The translations under genes and the position numbers were made by a program. Shown here one piece after another: positions 26,375 to 33,623 of a DNA stretch of 40,964 bases. The DNA comes from Pseudomonadota bacterium (GTDB taxonomy: Bacteria; Pseudomonadota; Gammaproteobacteria; JAKBBU01). Positions within the stretch are counted from its first letter, which is position 1. Each line of letters begins with the position of its first letter. Below the pieces are notes generated by a model. That model was not told where the DNA came from, did not search any database, and was given only the letters and a program-made list of their open reading frames with translations. The stretch covers positions 1-40,964 of the forward strand of contig JAKBBU010000016.1 in the NCBI GenBank assembly GCA_021808365.1. Reading direction: 5' to 3'.

Positions 26375-27262
26375 TTACTGTCTCAAAATATCACTTGCCA
26401 CTTTAGAAACAAGTTTATTGAACGCTTTATAATTTTTGTTCTCAATAGCCCAACTGTGCCAATAAACAGGCATTTTCCAAATTTTATCGGGAAATAAATT
26501 GATTAATTTATTTTTTATTAATTCTTTTTTAATATCAATTTCTGGTACAAGAGCGTACGCAAGCCCCTTTATAGCAAATTGCCGAAAGCCTGAGACAGAT
26601 GGAATGATATGCTGGTTTAGTTGCGCATTGGTTATCCTAAAAAATTTTTCCAAGTAGCGTACATGCAGATAATCTTTACTATCAAAATTAACCGAGGGTG
26701 CTTGAAGTAAACTTGCGATAATATCTTTATTATTAGTGAAATACTTTTTTATAAAAGATGGTGAAGCCACTAAAATATAATCAAAAAACCCTATTAATTT
26801 TGCATGACAGCCATGAATAGGTTGAGCTGTAGTAGAAGCGCAGGCGGATACTAAGCCTTTTCTTAAATAATCAAGCGTAACTTCTTGGTCATCCGAGATA
26901 ATTTCTAATTTTAATGGTTCTAAAGTATGCAATTGATCGATGACTTTAACAAACCAGGTGTCTAAACTATCACGACTGATTGCAATAGAAATTTTCGGTG
27001 ATTGTACTTCGGTACTTATTTCTGATTGCAAAGATTCTTCAAGAAAAACGAGGCGTTTGTAATGACCCAACAATAACTTACCTAATTCAGTTGGCCTATA
27101 CGGTTGAGACCGAATTAACACTGGCTTTCCAAAGTGGTTCTCTAACGACTGAATTCGTTGAGAAACAGCAGATTGGGTAATAAATAGTTTTTGTGCAGCC
27201 ACTTCAAAGCCCTGAGCCTCAACAACGGCTTGTAGAGCTGCGATAGCGCGGTAGTCCAGCAT
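26375..27262 (-). CDS. LysR-type regulator of the ArgP (IciA) subfamily
   Basis: About 295 residues from the ATG at 27262 (AGG upstream). The N-terminal winged helix-turn-helix reads as ArgP: MLDYRAIAALQAVVEAQGFE, then QSAVSQRIQSLENHFGKPVL; ITQSAVS is the recognition helix. The rest is the periplasmic-binding-like effector domain. ArgP activates argO in E. coli, an arginine/lysine exporter; here a LysE-type exporter starts 129 bases away on the other strand, so the pair keeps the same logic. The gap holds a 22-bp perfect palindrome. The product of the adjacent gene and the basic amino acid effector are inferred. Confidence 0.88.
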   Translation of the reverse strand: MLDYRAIAALQAVVEAQGFEVAAQKLFITQSAVSQRIQSLENHFGKPVLIRSQPYRPTELGKLLLGHYKRLVFLEESLQSEISTEVQSPKISIAISRDSLDTWFVKVIDQLHTLEPLKLEIISDDQEVTLDYLRKGLVSACASTTAQPIHGCHAKLIGFFDYILVASPSFIKKYFTNNKDIIASLLQAPSVNFDSKDYLHVRYLEKFFRITNAQLNQHIIPSVSGFRQFAIKGLAYALVPEIDIKKELIKNKLINLFPDKIWKMPVYWHSWAIENKNYKAFNKLVSKVASDILRQ

Positions 27263-27281
27263 GGCATCACCTATTAGCAAT

Positions 27282-27303
27282 ATTAATCTAATATTAGATT
27301 AAT
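27282..27303. promoter_or_regulatory. 22-bp perfect palindrome, likely LysR-type operator
   Basis: Half-sites ATTAATCTAAT and ATTAGATTAAT meet with no spacer. The T-N11-A signature of LysR regulators is contained in it. It lies 20 bases upstream of the argP-like start and about 90 bases upstream of the exporter, as expected for an autoregulating, divergently acting LysR protein. Confidence 0.7.
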
Positions 27304-27391
27304 TAATTATACTTAACCTAAAGCCATAAGTATAATATTTTCAGAACACCATTTTTCCCCATCGTAACCCTTTGATAAGTGGAGTAATTTT

Positions 27392-28003
27392 ATGATTCAT
27401 GCCTTTTTATATGGGATAATACTTGCTCTCGGACTCATTATCCCTTTGGGTGTACAAAACATTTTTCTTTTTAATCAAGGAGCTTCTCAACGTCATTTCA
27501 TATATGCCATGCCTAGTGTTTTAACAGCCTCTGTCTGCGATACTTTGTTGATCCTAATTTCAGTTCTTGGAATCTCAGTCATTGTTCTCACGATTCCATG
27601 GCTCAAGACTGTCATTTTTTTAATCGGTTTTTGTTTTTTGACCTATATGGGATGGTTAATCTGGAGAAACAGTTCTAATAAACTACGGGTTAATCGCGAA
27701 CCTTTTTCGGCCAAACGTCAGATTGGATTTGCCGCTTCAGTATCATTACTCAATCCTCATGCATTGCTGGATACCGTTGGTGTCATAGGGACAAATTCGC
27801 TACATTTTATTGGAAAAGACAGGGTTGTTTATACTTTGGCATGTATTTTCATTTCCTGGATTTGGTTTTTTAGTTTATCGGTAGCAGGACATTTTCTGCA
27901 TAGATTAGATCAATCCGGTATAATGATTAACATGATCAATAAGCTTTCAGCGCTTATTATTTGGGGAGTGGCTGTTTATATTGGTATACAATTATTTCAT
28001 TAG
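27392..28003 (+). CDS. LysE/ArgO-family amino acid exporter
   Basis: 203 residues with about six membrane segments. The family opening is YGIILALGLIIPLGVQNIFL, and LNPHALLDTVGVIG near residue 121 is the second signature, close to that of E. coli ArgO and Corynebacterium LysE. These carriers export arginine, lysine or similar amino acids. GGAG precedes the ATG by about nine bases. It is transcribed away from the ArgP-like regulator, and its 3' end overlaps the convergent methyltransferase by 4 bases. Confidence 0.88.
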   Translation: MIHAFLYGIILALGLIIPLGVQNIFLFNQGASQRHFIYAMPSVLTASVCDTLLILISVLGISVIVLTIPWLKTVIFLIGFCFLTYMGWLIWRNSSNKLRVNREPFSAKRQIGFAASVSLLNPHALLDTVGVIGTNSLHFIGKDRVVYTLACIFISWIWFFSLSVAGHFLHRLDQSGIMINMINKLSALIIWGVAVYIGIQLFH

Positions 28004-28629
28004 CTCTTCACCGCAATCCCTCGAATACTCGGGCGAGTAATAGCTGGAACACCACGCATACTTTGTCGAGTGATATCTTCTATCATAAACCCTGCACGAA
28101 TAAGCGCCTCTTCTGTTAAACGCGTTAAATGACAACCTGAGGTGATGACTTTCCAAATGGGTTCGATGCGACGCTGCCATTTGAGTCTATCCGTATCTTG
28201 GGCTGCCGCAACATGTTCAATGAAAATCAATTTTCCTTTTGGTGCAAGAACTCGATGCAATTCTGAAAGTGTTCTCTCTACATTTTTTACAGAACATAGA
28301 ACTAATGTGCAGATCACTGTATTGAAAGTAGCATCTGGAAATGGAATAGATTCAGCGTGCCCTTCTAATAATTCGATCGGGTATGAATTATCAGTTGGTA
28401 ATTTTAATGTCAATTGATGGCGCATGTGGGGATCAGGCTCAAGAAGCACTAACTTGGTGATCACAGTAGGATAGTACTTGAGATTATTGCCAGTACCTGC
28501 ACCAATTTCAAGCACAACCCCTGTGGCACTGCGAAGTAGTGTGGCCCGCCAATCTTGGAGGCCTTTAATTTCAGCATCCTGTATGGCTTTATCGTAAATT
28601 TTTGAGGTTATCCAAGATAATATTGACAT
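28000..28629 (-). CDS. Class I SAM-dependent methyltransferase (UbiE/METTL7-like)
   Basis: 209 residues with full Rossmann-fold methyltransferase motifs: motif I VVLEIGAGTGNNLKYYP, acidic loop LLEPDPHMRHQL, GHAESIPFPDATFNTVICTL (post-I to motif IV) and EIHRVL-like ELHRVLAPKGKLIFIEHV. Overall this resembles the small methyltransferases grouped with METTL7 and UbiE; the substrate is not identifiable. It is a single gene, leftward, 46 bases downstream of a GNAT acetyltransferase gene on the same strand. Confidence 0.8.
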   Translation of the reverse strand: MSILSWITSKIYDKAIQDAEIKGLQDWRATLLRSATGVVLEIGAGTGNNLKYYPTVITKLVLLEPDPHMRHQLTLKLPTDNSYPIELLEGHAESIPFPDATFNTVICTLVLCSVKNVERTLSELHRVLAPKGKLIFIEHVAAAQDTDRLKWQRRIEPIWKVITSGCHLTRLTEEALIRAGFMIEDITRQSMRGVPAITRPSIRGIAVKS

Positions 28630-28675
28630 GATAGCTCCTGAAGTAATGGCTTGACGTAAGGAATTTAAGTTCTGA

Positions 28676-29281
28676 TCACCAACTGACTAACAGATCAGGT
28701 AATTGATCTAAATTATGCCGAGTAAATACGAACATATCACCTGTTTCACCCGTTACTTTAACCTTATTTGATTTCATAGTCGACGTCAAATTATAGCCTA
28801 ATCGTTCAGGAATTTTTTTGCTACGTATATTGTCAATATCGCACGTAATTTCAGTACGTTTTACACCTAATTGCTTAAAAGCATATCGTGTAATCGCATT
28901 CACTGCTTCTGTCACGAGACCTTGGCCCGAGCATGAACTCCTAATCCAATACCCTATTTCAACATAGGGCACAACCCAATTTAAATAATCAAATCCTGTG
29001 GCACCAATAAAACGAGCAGTGTTTCTATCAAACATAAATAAGGGCAAATAAGGTTCATCATTCTTTTTCAATATCCAGTTTGCGGCGGCTTGCCTTACAA
29101 ATTCTTCTGAATCATCAATTGTTGGTTTTTCTTTCGCCCATGACATAAATGGATTTAATTGATCAAAAGATTCTAAAATTGCTTCATTAATTATAATACC
29201 ATCACCAATTTGTGGAGATCTTAAAATCAAGCGAGGCGTGGTAATCGGTGTCGGTAAATCAAGTAATATGGGTTTCATCAT
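28676..29281 (-). CDS. GNAT N-acetyltransferase (RimJ/RimL-like)
   Basis: 201 residues. The acetyl-CoA loop is CSGQGLVTEAVNAITRYAF near residue 117-136, preceded by the beta-4 strand YVEIGYWI, and followed by ITCDIDNIRSKKIPERLGY, the family's motif B region. TPRLILRSP at the start is typical of RimJ/RimL and Spe-type acetyltransferases that modify ribosomal protein N-termini or small amines. GAGG lies seven bases before the first of two tandem ATGs. Substrate unknown. Confidence 0.85.
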   Translation of the reverse strand: MMKPILLDLPTPITTPRLILRSPQIGDGIIINEAILESFDQLNPFMSWAKEKPTIDDSEEFVRQAAANWILKKNDEPYLPLFMFDRNTARFIGATGFDYLNWVVPYVEIGYWIRSSCSGQGLVTEAVNAITRYAFKQLGVKRTEITCDIDNIRSKKIPERLGYNLTSTMKSNKVKVTGETGDMFVFTRHNLDQLPDLLVSW

Positions 29282-29730
29282 TCAGTACCTCATCATAATA
29301 AAAACCATGTGTTCTGTACAAAATGTAAACGAATCGCCATTCAATAAATTAGTGGCCGGGTATTATCAAAATACCTTCTCCATATACTATACTAAGAAAT
29401 CATGATTTTGGCAAAATTTATGAAACTTCCAATAAAAAAGCTTGACACAAGCTGACAATTTTTATAGCATGAATTCATGCTAAGTTTTAGGTCTCATCAA
29501 ACAATGAATCAGCAAGTAATCTATAAAAATACTGCATTTTTTCCAATGAATTTTGTATTGGAAGCTGGTGTTTTGCTTGTTAATTTTATTGTTCTGGCGC
29601 TTCTTATCCCACTCCATTCTGCCCTGAGCCGGTCGATCCTCTAGTGTTATCTGCCCGCCTCAGGGCGGATTTGTGAGCAGATAACCTTTATTATTTTAGT
29701 AATTAATTTTTAATTAAAGAGGATATAATT
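29282..29730. other. 449-base noncoding stretch with promoter, palindromes and repeat remnants
   Basis: No convincing gene. It holds the promoter/palindrome at 29442-29482, a 55-codon open frame from 29477 to 29644 with no ribosome site, and a hairpin at 29646-29685 whose arms GTTATCTGC and GCAGATAAC enclose a second stem (CCGCC/GGCGG). The segment from 29620 to 29640 looks like part of a dispersed intergenic repeat. Confidence 0.6.
29442..29482 (+). promoter_or_regulatory. Sigma-70 promoter overlapped by an 18-bp perfect palindrome
   Basis: TTGACA at 29442-29447, a 17-base spacer, then TAGCAT at 29465-29470 as -10. The perfect palindrome TAGCATGAATTCATGCTA spans 29465-29482, covering the -10 box and the expected start of transcription, a normal place for a repressor to bind. 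The first gene with a good ribosome site downstream is at 29731. Confidence 0.65.
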
Positions 29731-30030
29731 ATGATTGGAATTAAATTTTTTCAAAAAGCTACCGAAAAAACTACGCAAACCATAGCTAAAGATCCTGTAA
29801 GAGCCACGCAAAACGTGTTGGGAGGTCTTGGTATGCTAGGTTTTCTAGGATATGCTGGAAACGAATATTACAAAGTCCTCACTGAGCCCAATACAACAAT
29901 AAAAGTTGAAGGAGAAAGATACATGCCAATAATCGGTATGGTACCAAGACTCATTGTTACACAAAACCCAGAAGAGAAGCCAAGCGAGGAAATACAATCC
30001 TCAATAAAAAGCCTAGGTTCATCTTCTTAA
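29731..30030 (+). CDS. Small orphan protein, unknown function
   Basis: 99 residues I do not recognise. AGAGG stands about nine bases before the ATG, a good start. The N-terminal third is basic and amphipathic (FFQKATEKTTQTIAKDPVRA), followed by one short Gly-rich hydrophobic stretch (VLGGLGMLGFLGYAGNEYY, about residues 30-48) that could insert in or lie on a membrane, then a polar tail with a Pro/Glu-rich end. It stands 60 bases before the antiporter gene and could be cotranscribed with it from the promoter at 29442. Between the two genes lies a perfect 18-bp palindrome at 30038-30055. It may be a recently acquired or lineage-specific gene. Confidence 0.6.
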   Translation: MIGIKFFQKATEKTTQTIAKDPVRATQNVLGGLGMLGFLGYAGNEYYKVLTEPNTTIKVEGERYMPIIGMVPRLIVTQNPEEKPSEEIQSSIKSLGSSS

Positions 30031-30037
30031 ATCTCTA

Positions 30038-30055
30038 ACCACAAGGCCTTGTGGT
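30038..30055. repeat. 18-bp perfect palindrome between the orphan gene and the antiporter
   Basis: ACCACAAGG and CCTTGTGGT meet directly; a second small hairpin (GCAAG/CTTGC) follows at 30059-30070. No T-run follows, so it is not a classic terminator. It may be an mRNA processing or protein-binding site. Confidence 0.6.
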
Positions 30056-30090
30056 ACCGCAAGGTCTTGCTTAAACAAAAGAGGTGACTT

Positions 30091-31269
30091 ATGGATTGGT
30101 CAGTAGAACGCCTATTTTTTATTGCATCTGTTTTATTAATTATCAGTTTACTCTCAAGTAAGCTCTCTGGACGTTTTGGGATCCCTGCATTATTGCTTTT
30201 CTTAGGCGTTGGCATGTTGGCGGGTTCTGAAGGATTTGGAGGCATTTATTTTGACAATCCCCATTTAGCTAAAACCATCGGTACAGGCGCATTAATTTTT
30301 ATCTTATTTTCTGGGGCAATCGAAACAGATTGGGATAGTGTTAAACAAGTCACGTGGAGCAGTATCTCGCTTTCTAGTTTAGGCGTCCTCATTACAGCTT
30401 TACTGACAGGCCTTTTTAGTTATTACTTACTTAATTTTTCGTGGATAGAAAGCCTACTTTTTGGCGCTATCATCTCTTCTACTGATATCGCAGCCGTTTT
30501 TACTATTTTGCGTTCAAAAAAAATTCACTTAGAAAAAAATGTACAATCGATTATTGAAGTAGAAGCTGCAAGCAATGATCCCATTGCAATATTACTCACA
30601 CTTTTTTTCATGCGTATTTTGATTTCCCCAGAAAACTCCATTTTTAATTTGGCTTTATTATTGGTTTCTCAAATAGCCATTGGCCTTACTTTTGGCTGGT
30701 TCATGGGGAAGGTCACTCCCTGGCTCATTAATCACTTTAAACTAGAATACCGAGGCTTGTATCCTGTTTTATTCGTATCATTAGTTCTTTTCTTATATTC
30801 GTTAACAACATTATTAGGCGGAAATGGATTCTTGGCGATCTATGTTGCAGGATTATTGATTGGGCGTAGTGAATTCATTCACAAAGGCGATTTAATTTTA
30901 TTTAATGATGGAATTGCTTGGTTAGCACAGATTATTATGTTTCTTACTTTAGGCTTACTCGTTTTTCCTTCTCAATTAATCGGATCTATTTGGTTTGATT
31001 TACTCGTTGCCCTTTTTCTTATTTTTGTTGCAAGACCTGTTGCAGTGTTCATTTCATTAATATTTAGTCAATTCCGAACAAAAGAAAAGATGATCATTTC
31101 TTGGATTGGATTACGCGGTGCTGTTCCCATCATATTAGCAACCTATCCTTTAACTTCCGGACTTCCAAAATCTCATGAAATTTTTAATTTGGTCTTTTTT
31201 GTCGTATTAACTTCTATTTCCTTGCAAGGGATATTAATTCCTTGGGTTGCAAAATGGCTACGAAATTAG
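30091..31269 (+). CDS. Cation/proton antiporter of the NhaP2 (CPA1) type, membrane domain only
   Basis: 392 residues, about 12-13 membrane segments. The N-terminus (SKLSGRFGIPALLLFLGVGM, then LAGSEGFGGI) and the ion-site region ISSTDIAAVFTILR and VEAASNDPIAILLTL (family Asp residues) match NhaP2/CvrA potassium/proton antiporters. E. coli NhaP2 is about 578 residues because of C-terminal TrkA_C and related regulatory domains; this protein stops right after the last membrane helix and has none. The stop codon is genuine as read, with no continuing frame evident. AGAGGTGA precedes the ATG by six bases. It exports K+ or Na+ for H+; ion choice is inferred. Confidence 0.85.
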   Translation: MDWSVERLFFIASVLLIISLLSSKLSGRFGIPALLLFLGVGMLAGSEGFGGIYFDNPHLAKTIGTGALIFILFSGAIETDWDSVKQVTWSSISLSSLGVLITALLTGLFSYYLLNFSWIESLLFGAIISSTDIAAVFTILRSKKIHLEKNVQSIIEVEAASNDPIAILLTLFFMRILISPENSIFNLALLLVSQIAIGLTFGWFMGKVTPWLINHFKLEYRGLYPVLFVSLVLFLYSLTTLLGGNGFLAIYVAGLLIGRSEFIHKGDLILFNDGIAWLAQIIMFLTLGLLVFPSQLIGSIWFDLLVALFLIFVARPVAVFISLIFSQFRTKEKMIISWIGLRGAVPIILATYPLTSGLPKSHEIFNLVFFVVLTSISLQGILIPWVAKWLRN

Positions 31270-31317
31270 TTATTACTTGATAGTCAAGTTCCCATAAAGA
31301 GACTATGTGTACCGAGA

Positions 31318-32262
31318 CTAACGCAATTGCAACCCCTGCCCATCAACCCCCAATGTCTTACCAAATTCAGTCGCGAGATTTTTACTCATCATCGTTGTAA
31401 ATGCATCAAAGAAACTCGGACTAATGGTATAATTCACAAGATCTTTAGTTTTAAATTCTTTCTTCGCAACAGAATCAACATTACCAAAACCATCGATGAG
31501 CCCAATGGGTAATGCGCCTGCACCGGTCCAAACTGCACCAGAAAATAGATTAGGATCTGACTTTAAACGATTCCCACGACCATTCTTAACCGCCATAATA
31601 AATTGAGTATGCACAGTATCAACCAATTGCTGAGCCATCGCTTGATCTGCCGGCTTCACAGGTTGGAAAGGATCCATGAAATCTTTATTGTCGCCCGAAA
31701 TAACAACACGGCGCGATGCCCCTATTTTTTGCAAGGTATCCACAAAACCAAAACCTTCCATGATGACACCAATCGAACCGATCAGCGAAGCTGGATTGGC
31801 ATAAATTTTATCAGCCGCTGCGGCGACGAAATAAGAACCTGAAGCACATACATCGGCGCAAACCGCATCAATACCAATCTTTGGATGCTCCTTGCGCAGG
31901 TAGTGGATGTGGTTATAGATATCACTCGCTTGAACGGGGCTGCCGCCTGGGCTGTTAATATTCAAAATTACACCTATGGTATTTTTATTCTCGAAGGCGT
32001 CATCTAGGGCTTCATTGATATTTTTTGCGCTAGCCGGTGCCATCGCAAAAATGGGCCCCTGAACATCGATCACGGCAACATGCAATTTGCCTTTTTTGTA
32101 GGTATTTTCAGAACGATCCGGCAAAAATAGAAACAACAGCCCAATGATCAACAGCAGGTAGATCGACTTAAAAAAGATGCCCCAACGTCGTTTTCTACGC
32201 TGTTCCTTGATAAACAGGGCCGCTAATTGTTCGAGTTGTGGAAGATTAGATAATTCGCTCAT
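31318..32262 (-). CDS. sppA: Signal peptide peptidase SppA (short, 36K type)
   Basis: About 314 residues from the ATG at 32262; a longer frame from 32346 runs through a large hairpin and should not be used. One N-terminal membrane anchor lies at about residues 30-50. The S49 protease fold follows: nucleophile Ser in DVCASGSYFVAAAADKIYA, preceded by GGSPVQASDIYN, and the general-base Lys in SGDNKDFMDPFQ. It degrades leftover signal peptides at the inner membrane. It resembles the short SppA/SohB types, not the 67K E. coli enzyme. It converges on the antiporter gene and diverges from accA. Confidence 0.93.
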   Translation of the reverse strand: MSELSNLPQLEQLAALFIKEQRRKRRWGIFFKSIYLLLIIGLLFLFLPDRSENTYKKGKLHVAVIDVQGPIFAMAPASAKNINEALDDAFENKNTIGVILNINSPGGSPVQASDIYNHIHYLRKEHPKIGIDAVCADVCASGSYFVAAAADKIYANPASLIGSIGVIMEGFGFVDTLQKIGASRRVVISGDNKDFMDPFQPVKPADQAMAQQLVDTVHTQFIMAVKNGRGNRLKSDPNLFSGAVWTGAGALPIGLIDGFGNVDSVAKKEFKTKDLVNYTISPSFFDAFTTMMSKNLATEFGKTLGVDGQGLQLR

Positions 32263-32304
32263 AAAATGTACATTCTCTTGGAAAAGACGATGCTTTATAG
32301 CATT

Positions 32305-32390
32305 TCTCATATTGATCGAGTACAGGAAAGACTGCACCAATACCACAACACGTATTGGTGCAGTCTTTCCTGTACTCGATCAATGTGAGA
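32305..32390. repeat. Long inverted repeat (hairpin) upstream of sppA
   Basis: Two 39-base arms, 32305-32343 and 32352-32390, are complementary with one mismatch and enclose an 8-base loop (CACAACAC). The inner 33 bases of each arm, from ATTGATCGAG inward, match perfectly. In RNA this would be an extremely stable hairpin in the sppA leader. No target duplication is seen at its edges. Confidence 0.92.
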
Positions 32391-32452
32391 TAACTTAAAT
32401 CAAATCTTGAAATAGGTCAATTGAATTCCAAACTTTCAGCAATCTGCCATCT

Positions 32453-32605
32453 GGAAGTGCCTCACAGATGTTGATCGTTTTTCAGAATTTGATTTTACAA
32501 ACCAATCGCCAGCAGGAAAGCTGGCGTTGAGCCTACAGGGATGTATTAACGGCGTGTTTGTAAAATCAAATTCTGAAAAACGATCAACATCTGTGAGGTA
32601 CTTCC
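32453..32605. mobile_element. 153-bp MITE-like element with 50-bp terminal inverted repeats
   Basis: The arms 32453-32502 and 32556-32605 (starting GGAAGTGCCTCACAG and ending CTGTGAGGTACTTCC) are inverted repeats with a single mismatch. The 53-base centre has its own hairpin (CGCCAGC/GCTGGCG). The element is flanked by the direct repeat CTGCCATC at 32444-32451 and 32606-32613; counting one more base gives a 9-bp duplication with one change that abuts the arms exactly. It has no coding capacity. It lies directly upstream of accA. Confidence 0.8.
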
Positions 32606-32663
32606 CTGCCATCCTATGGTATGATAGTCCTCGCTAGATCTTTCCGCGCGGAGGCACTTTGCT

Positions 32664-33623
32664 GTGAATTTTAACTATCTCGAATTCGAAAAACCGATCG
32701 CTGAGCTTAAGGCGAAGATCGAGGAATTGCGCCTCGTTGACTCTGAGGGCGCAGTCAACATCAATGATGAAATTCGTCGACTTGAAACAAAAAGCCAAGA
32801 ACTGACACAATCCATCTTTGATAAACTCACACCCTGGCAGATTGTCCAGTTAGCCCGCCATCCACAGCGGCCCTATGCCCTTGATTATATAGAACGAATC
32901 TTCTCAGACTTTGATGAATTTCATGGCGACCGTCACGGTTATGATGATAAAGCGATTGTCGGTGGTATTGCACGCCTTGAAGGCGAACCTGTAATGATTA
33001 TCGCCCATGAAAAAGGACGAGGCACAAAAGCTAAGGTACACCGTAATTTTGGAATGCCCCGCCCTGAAGGTTATCGAAAAGCGCTCCGCTTAATGCGCAT
33101 GGCAGAACAATTTCAACTTCCCATATTGACGTTGATTGATACTGCCGGTGCTTATCCTGGGATTGATGCTGAAGAACGCAATCAAAGTGAGGCCGTAGCC
33201 CGCAATCTCATGGTGATGTCGGAACTTAAAACGCCGATCCTCTGTACAGTCATTGGTGAAGGTGGCTCAGGTGGTGCGCTGGCAATCGGCGTTGGTGACC
33301 GCGTATTAATGCTTCAATACAGCATCTATTCAGTCATTTCGCCTGAGGGTTGCGCCAGTATTTTGTGGAAAAGCGCAGATAAAGCACCTGAAGCGGCTGA
33401 AGCCATGAATTTAGATGCTCCTCGTTTACATAAACTTGGCTTGATCGATACCGTAATTCCAGAACCTCTCGGCGGTGCACATCGCGATGTCGATACTACA
33501 GCGGCCTCTTTGAAAGAAGTGCTGATCAATAATTTAAAAACACTGAAGCAAACACCACTGAAAGATTTGCTCGACCAACGCTACAAAAAGATCATGGCGG
33601 TAGGCGCATGGGTGAGAAAGTAG
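32664..33623 (+). CDS. accA: Acetyl-CoA carboxylase carboxyltransferase subunit alpha
   Basis: 319 residues from a GTG start with GGAGG nine bases upstream. Length and motifs are those of Acc[21 protein letters not shown] near residue 73-92, [42 protein letters not shown] and [20 protein letters not shown], the carboxyltransferase oxyanion-hole region. With AccD it transfers the carboxyl group from biotin to acetyl-CoA, forming malonyl-CoA for fatty acid synthesis. The end overlaps tilS by 16 bases. The MITE-like element lies just upstream and may affect its expression. Confidence 0.96.
   Translation: MNFNYLEFEKPIAELKAKIEELRLVDSEGAVNINDEIRRLETKSQELTQSIFDKLTPWQIVQLARHPQRPYALDYIERIFSDFDEFHGDRHGYDDKAIVGGIARLEGEPVMIIAHEKGRGTKAKVHRNFGMPRPEGYRKALRLMRMAEQFQLPILTLIDTAGAYPGIDAEERNQSEAVARNLMVMSELKTPILCTVIGEGGSGGALAIGVGDRVLMLQYSIYSVISPEGCASILWKSADKAPEAAEAMNLDAPRLHKLGLIDTVIPEPLGGAHRDVDTTAASLKEVLINNLKTLKQTPLKDLLDQRYKKIMAVGAWVRK

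Larger units (their letters stand above)
32263..32663. other. 401-base divergent intergenic region between sppA and accA
   Basis: It holds no gene but two large inverted repeats, listed separately (32305-32390 and 32453-32605), and the promoters of sppA and accA. A possible accA -10 box, TATGAT, lies at 32620-32625, without an obvious -35. Confidence 0.7.

Noticed and set aside
29477-29644. A 55-codon hydrophobic reading frame starting at the predicted transcription start
   Set aside because: There is no ribosome binding site, its start lies within the palindrome and its end within a repeat-like segment; a leaderless small membrane peptide cannot be excluded but is not supported.
32263-32346. 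A 28-residue N-terminal extension of SppA
   Set aside because: It reads through one arm of the large inverted repeat, has no ribosome site, and would put extra sequence before a normal SppA start.
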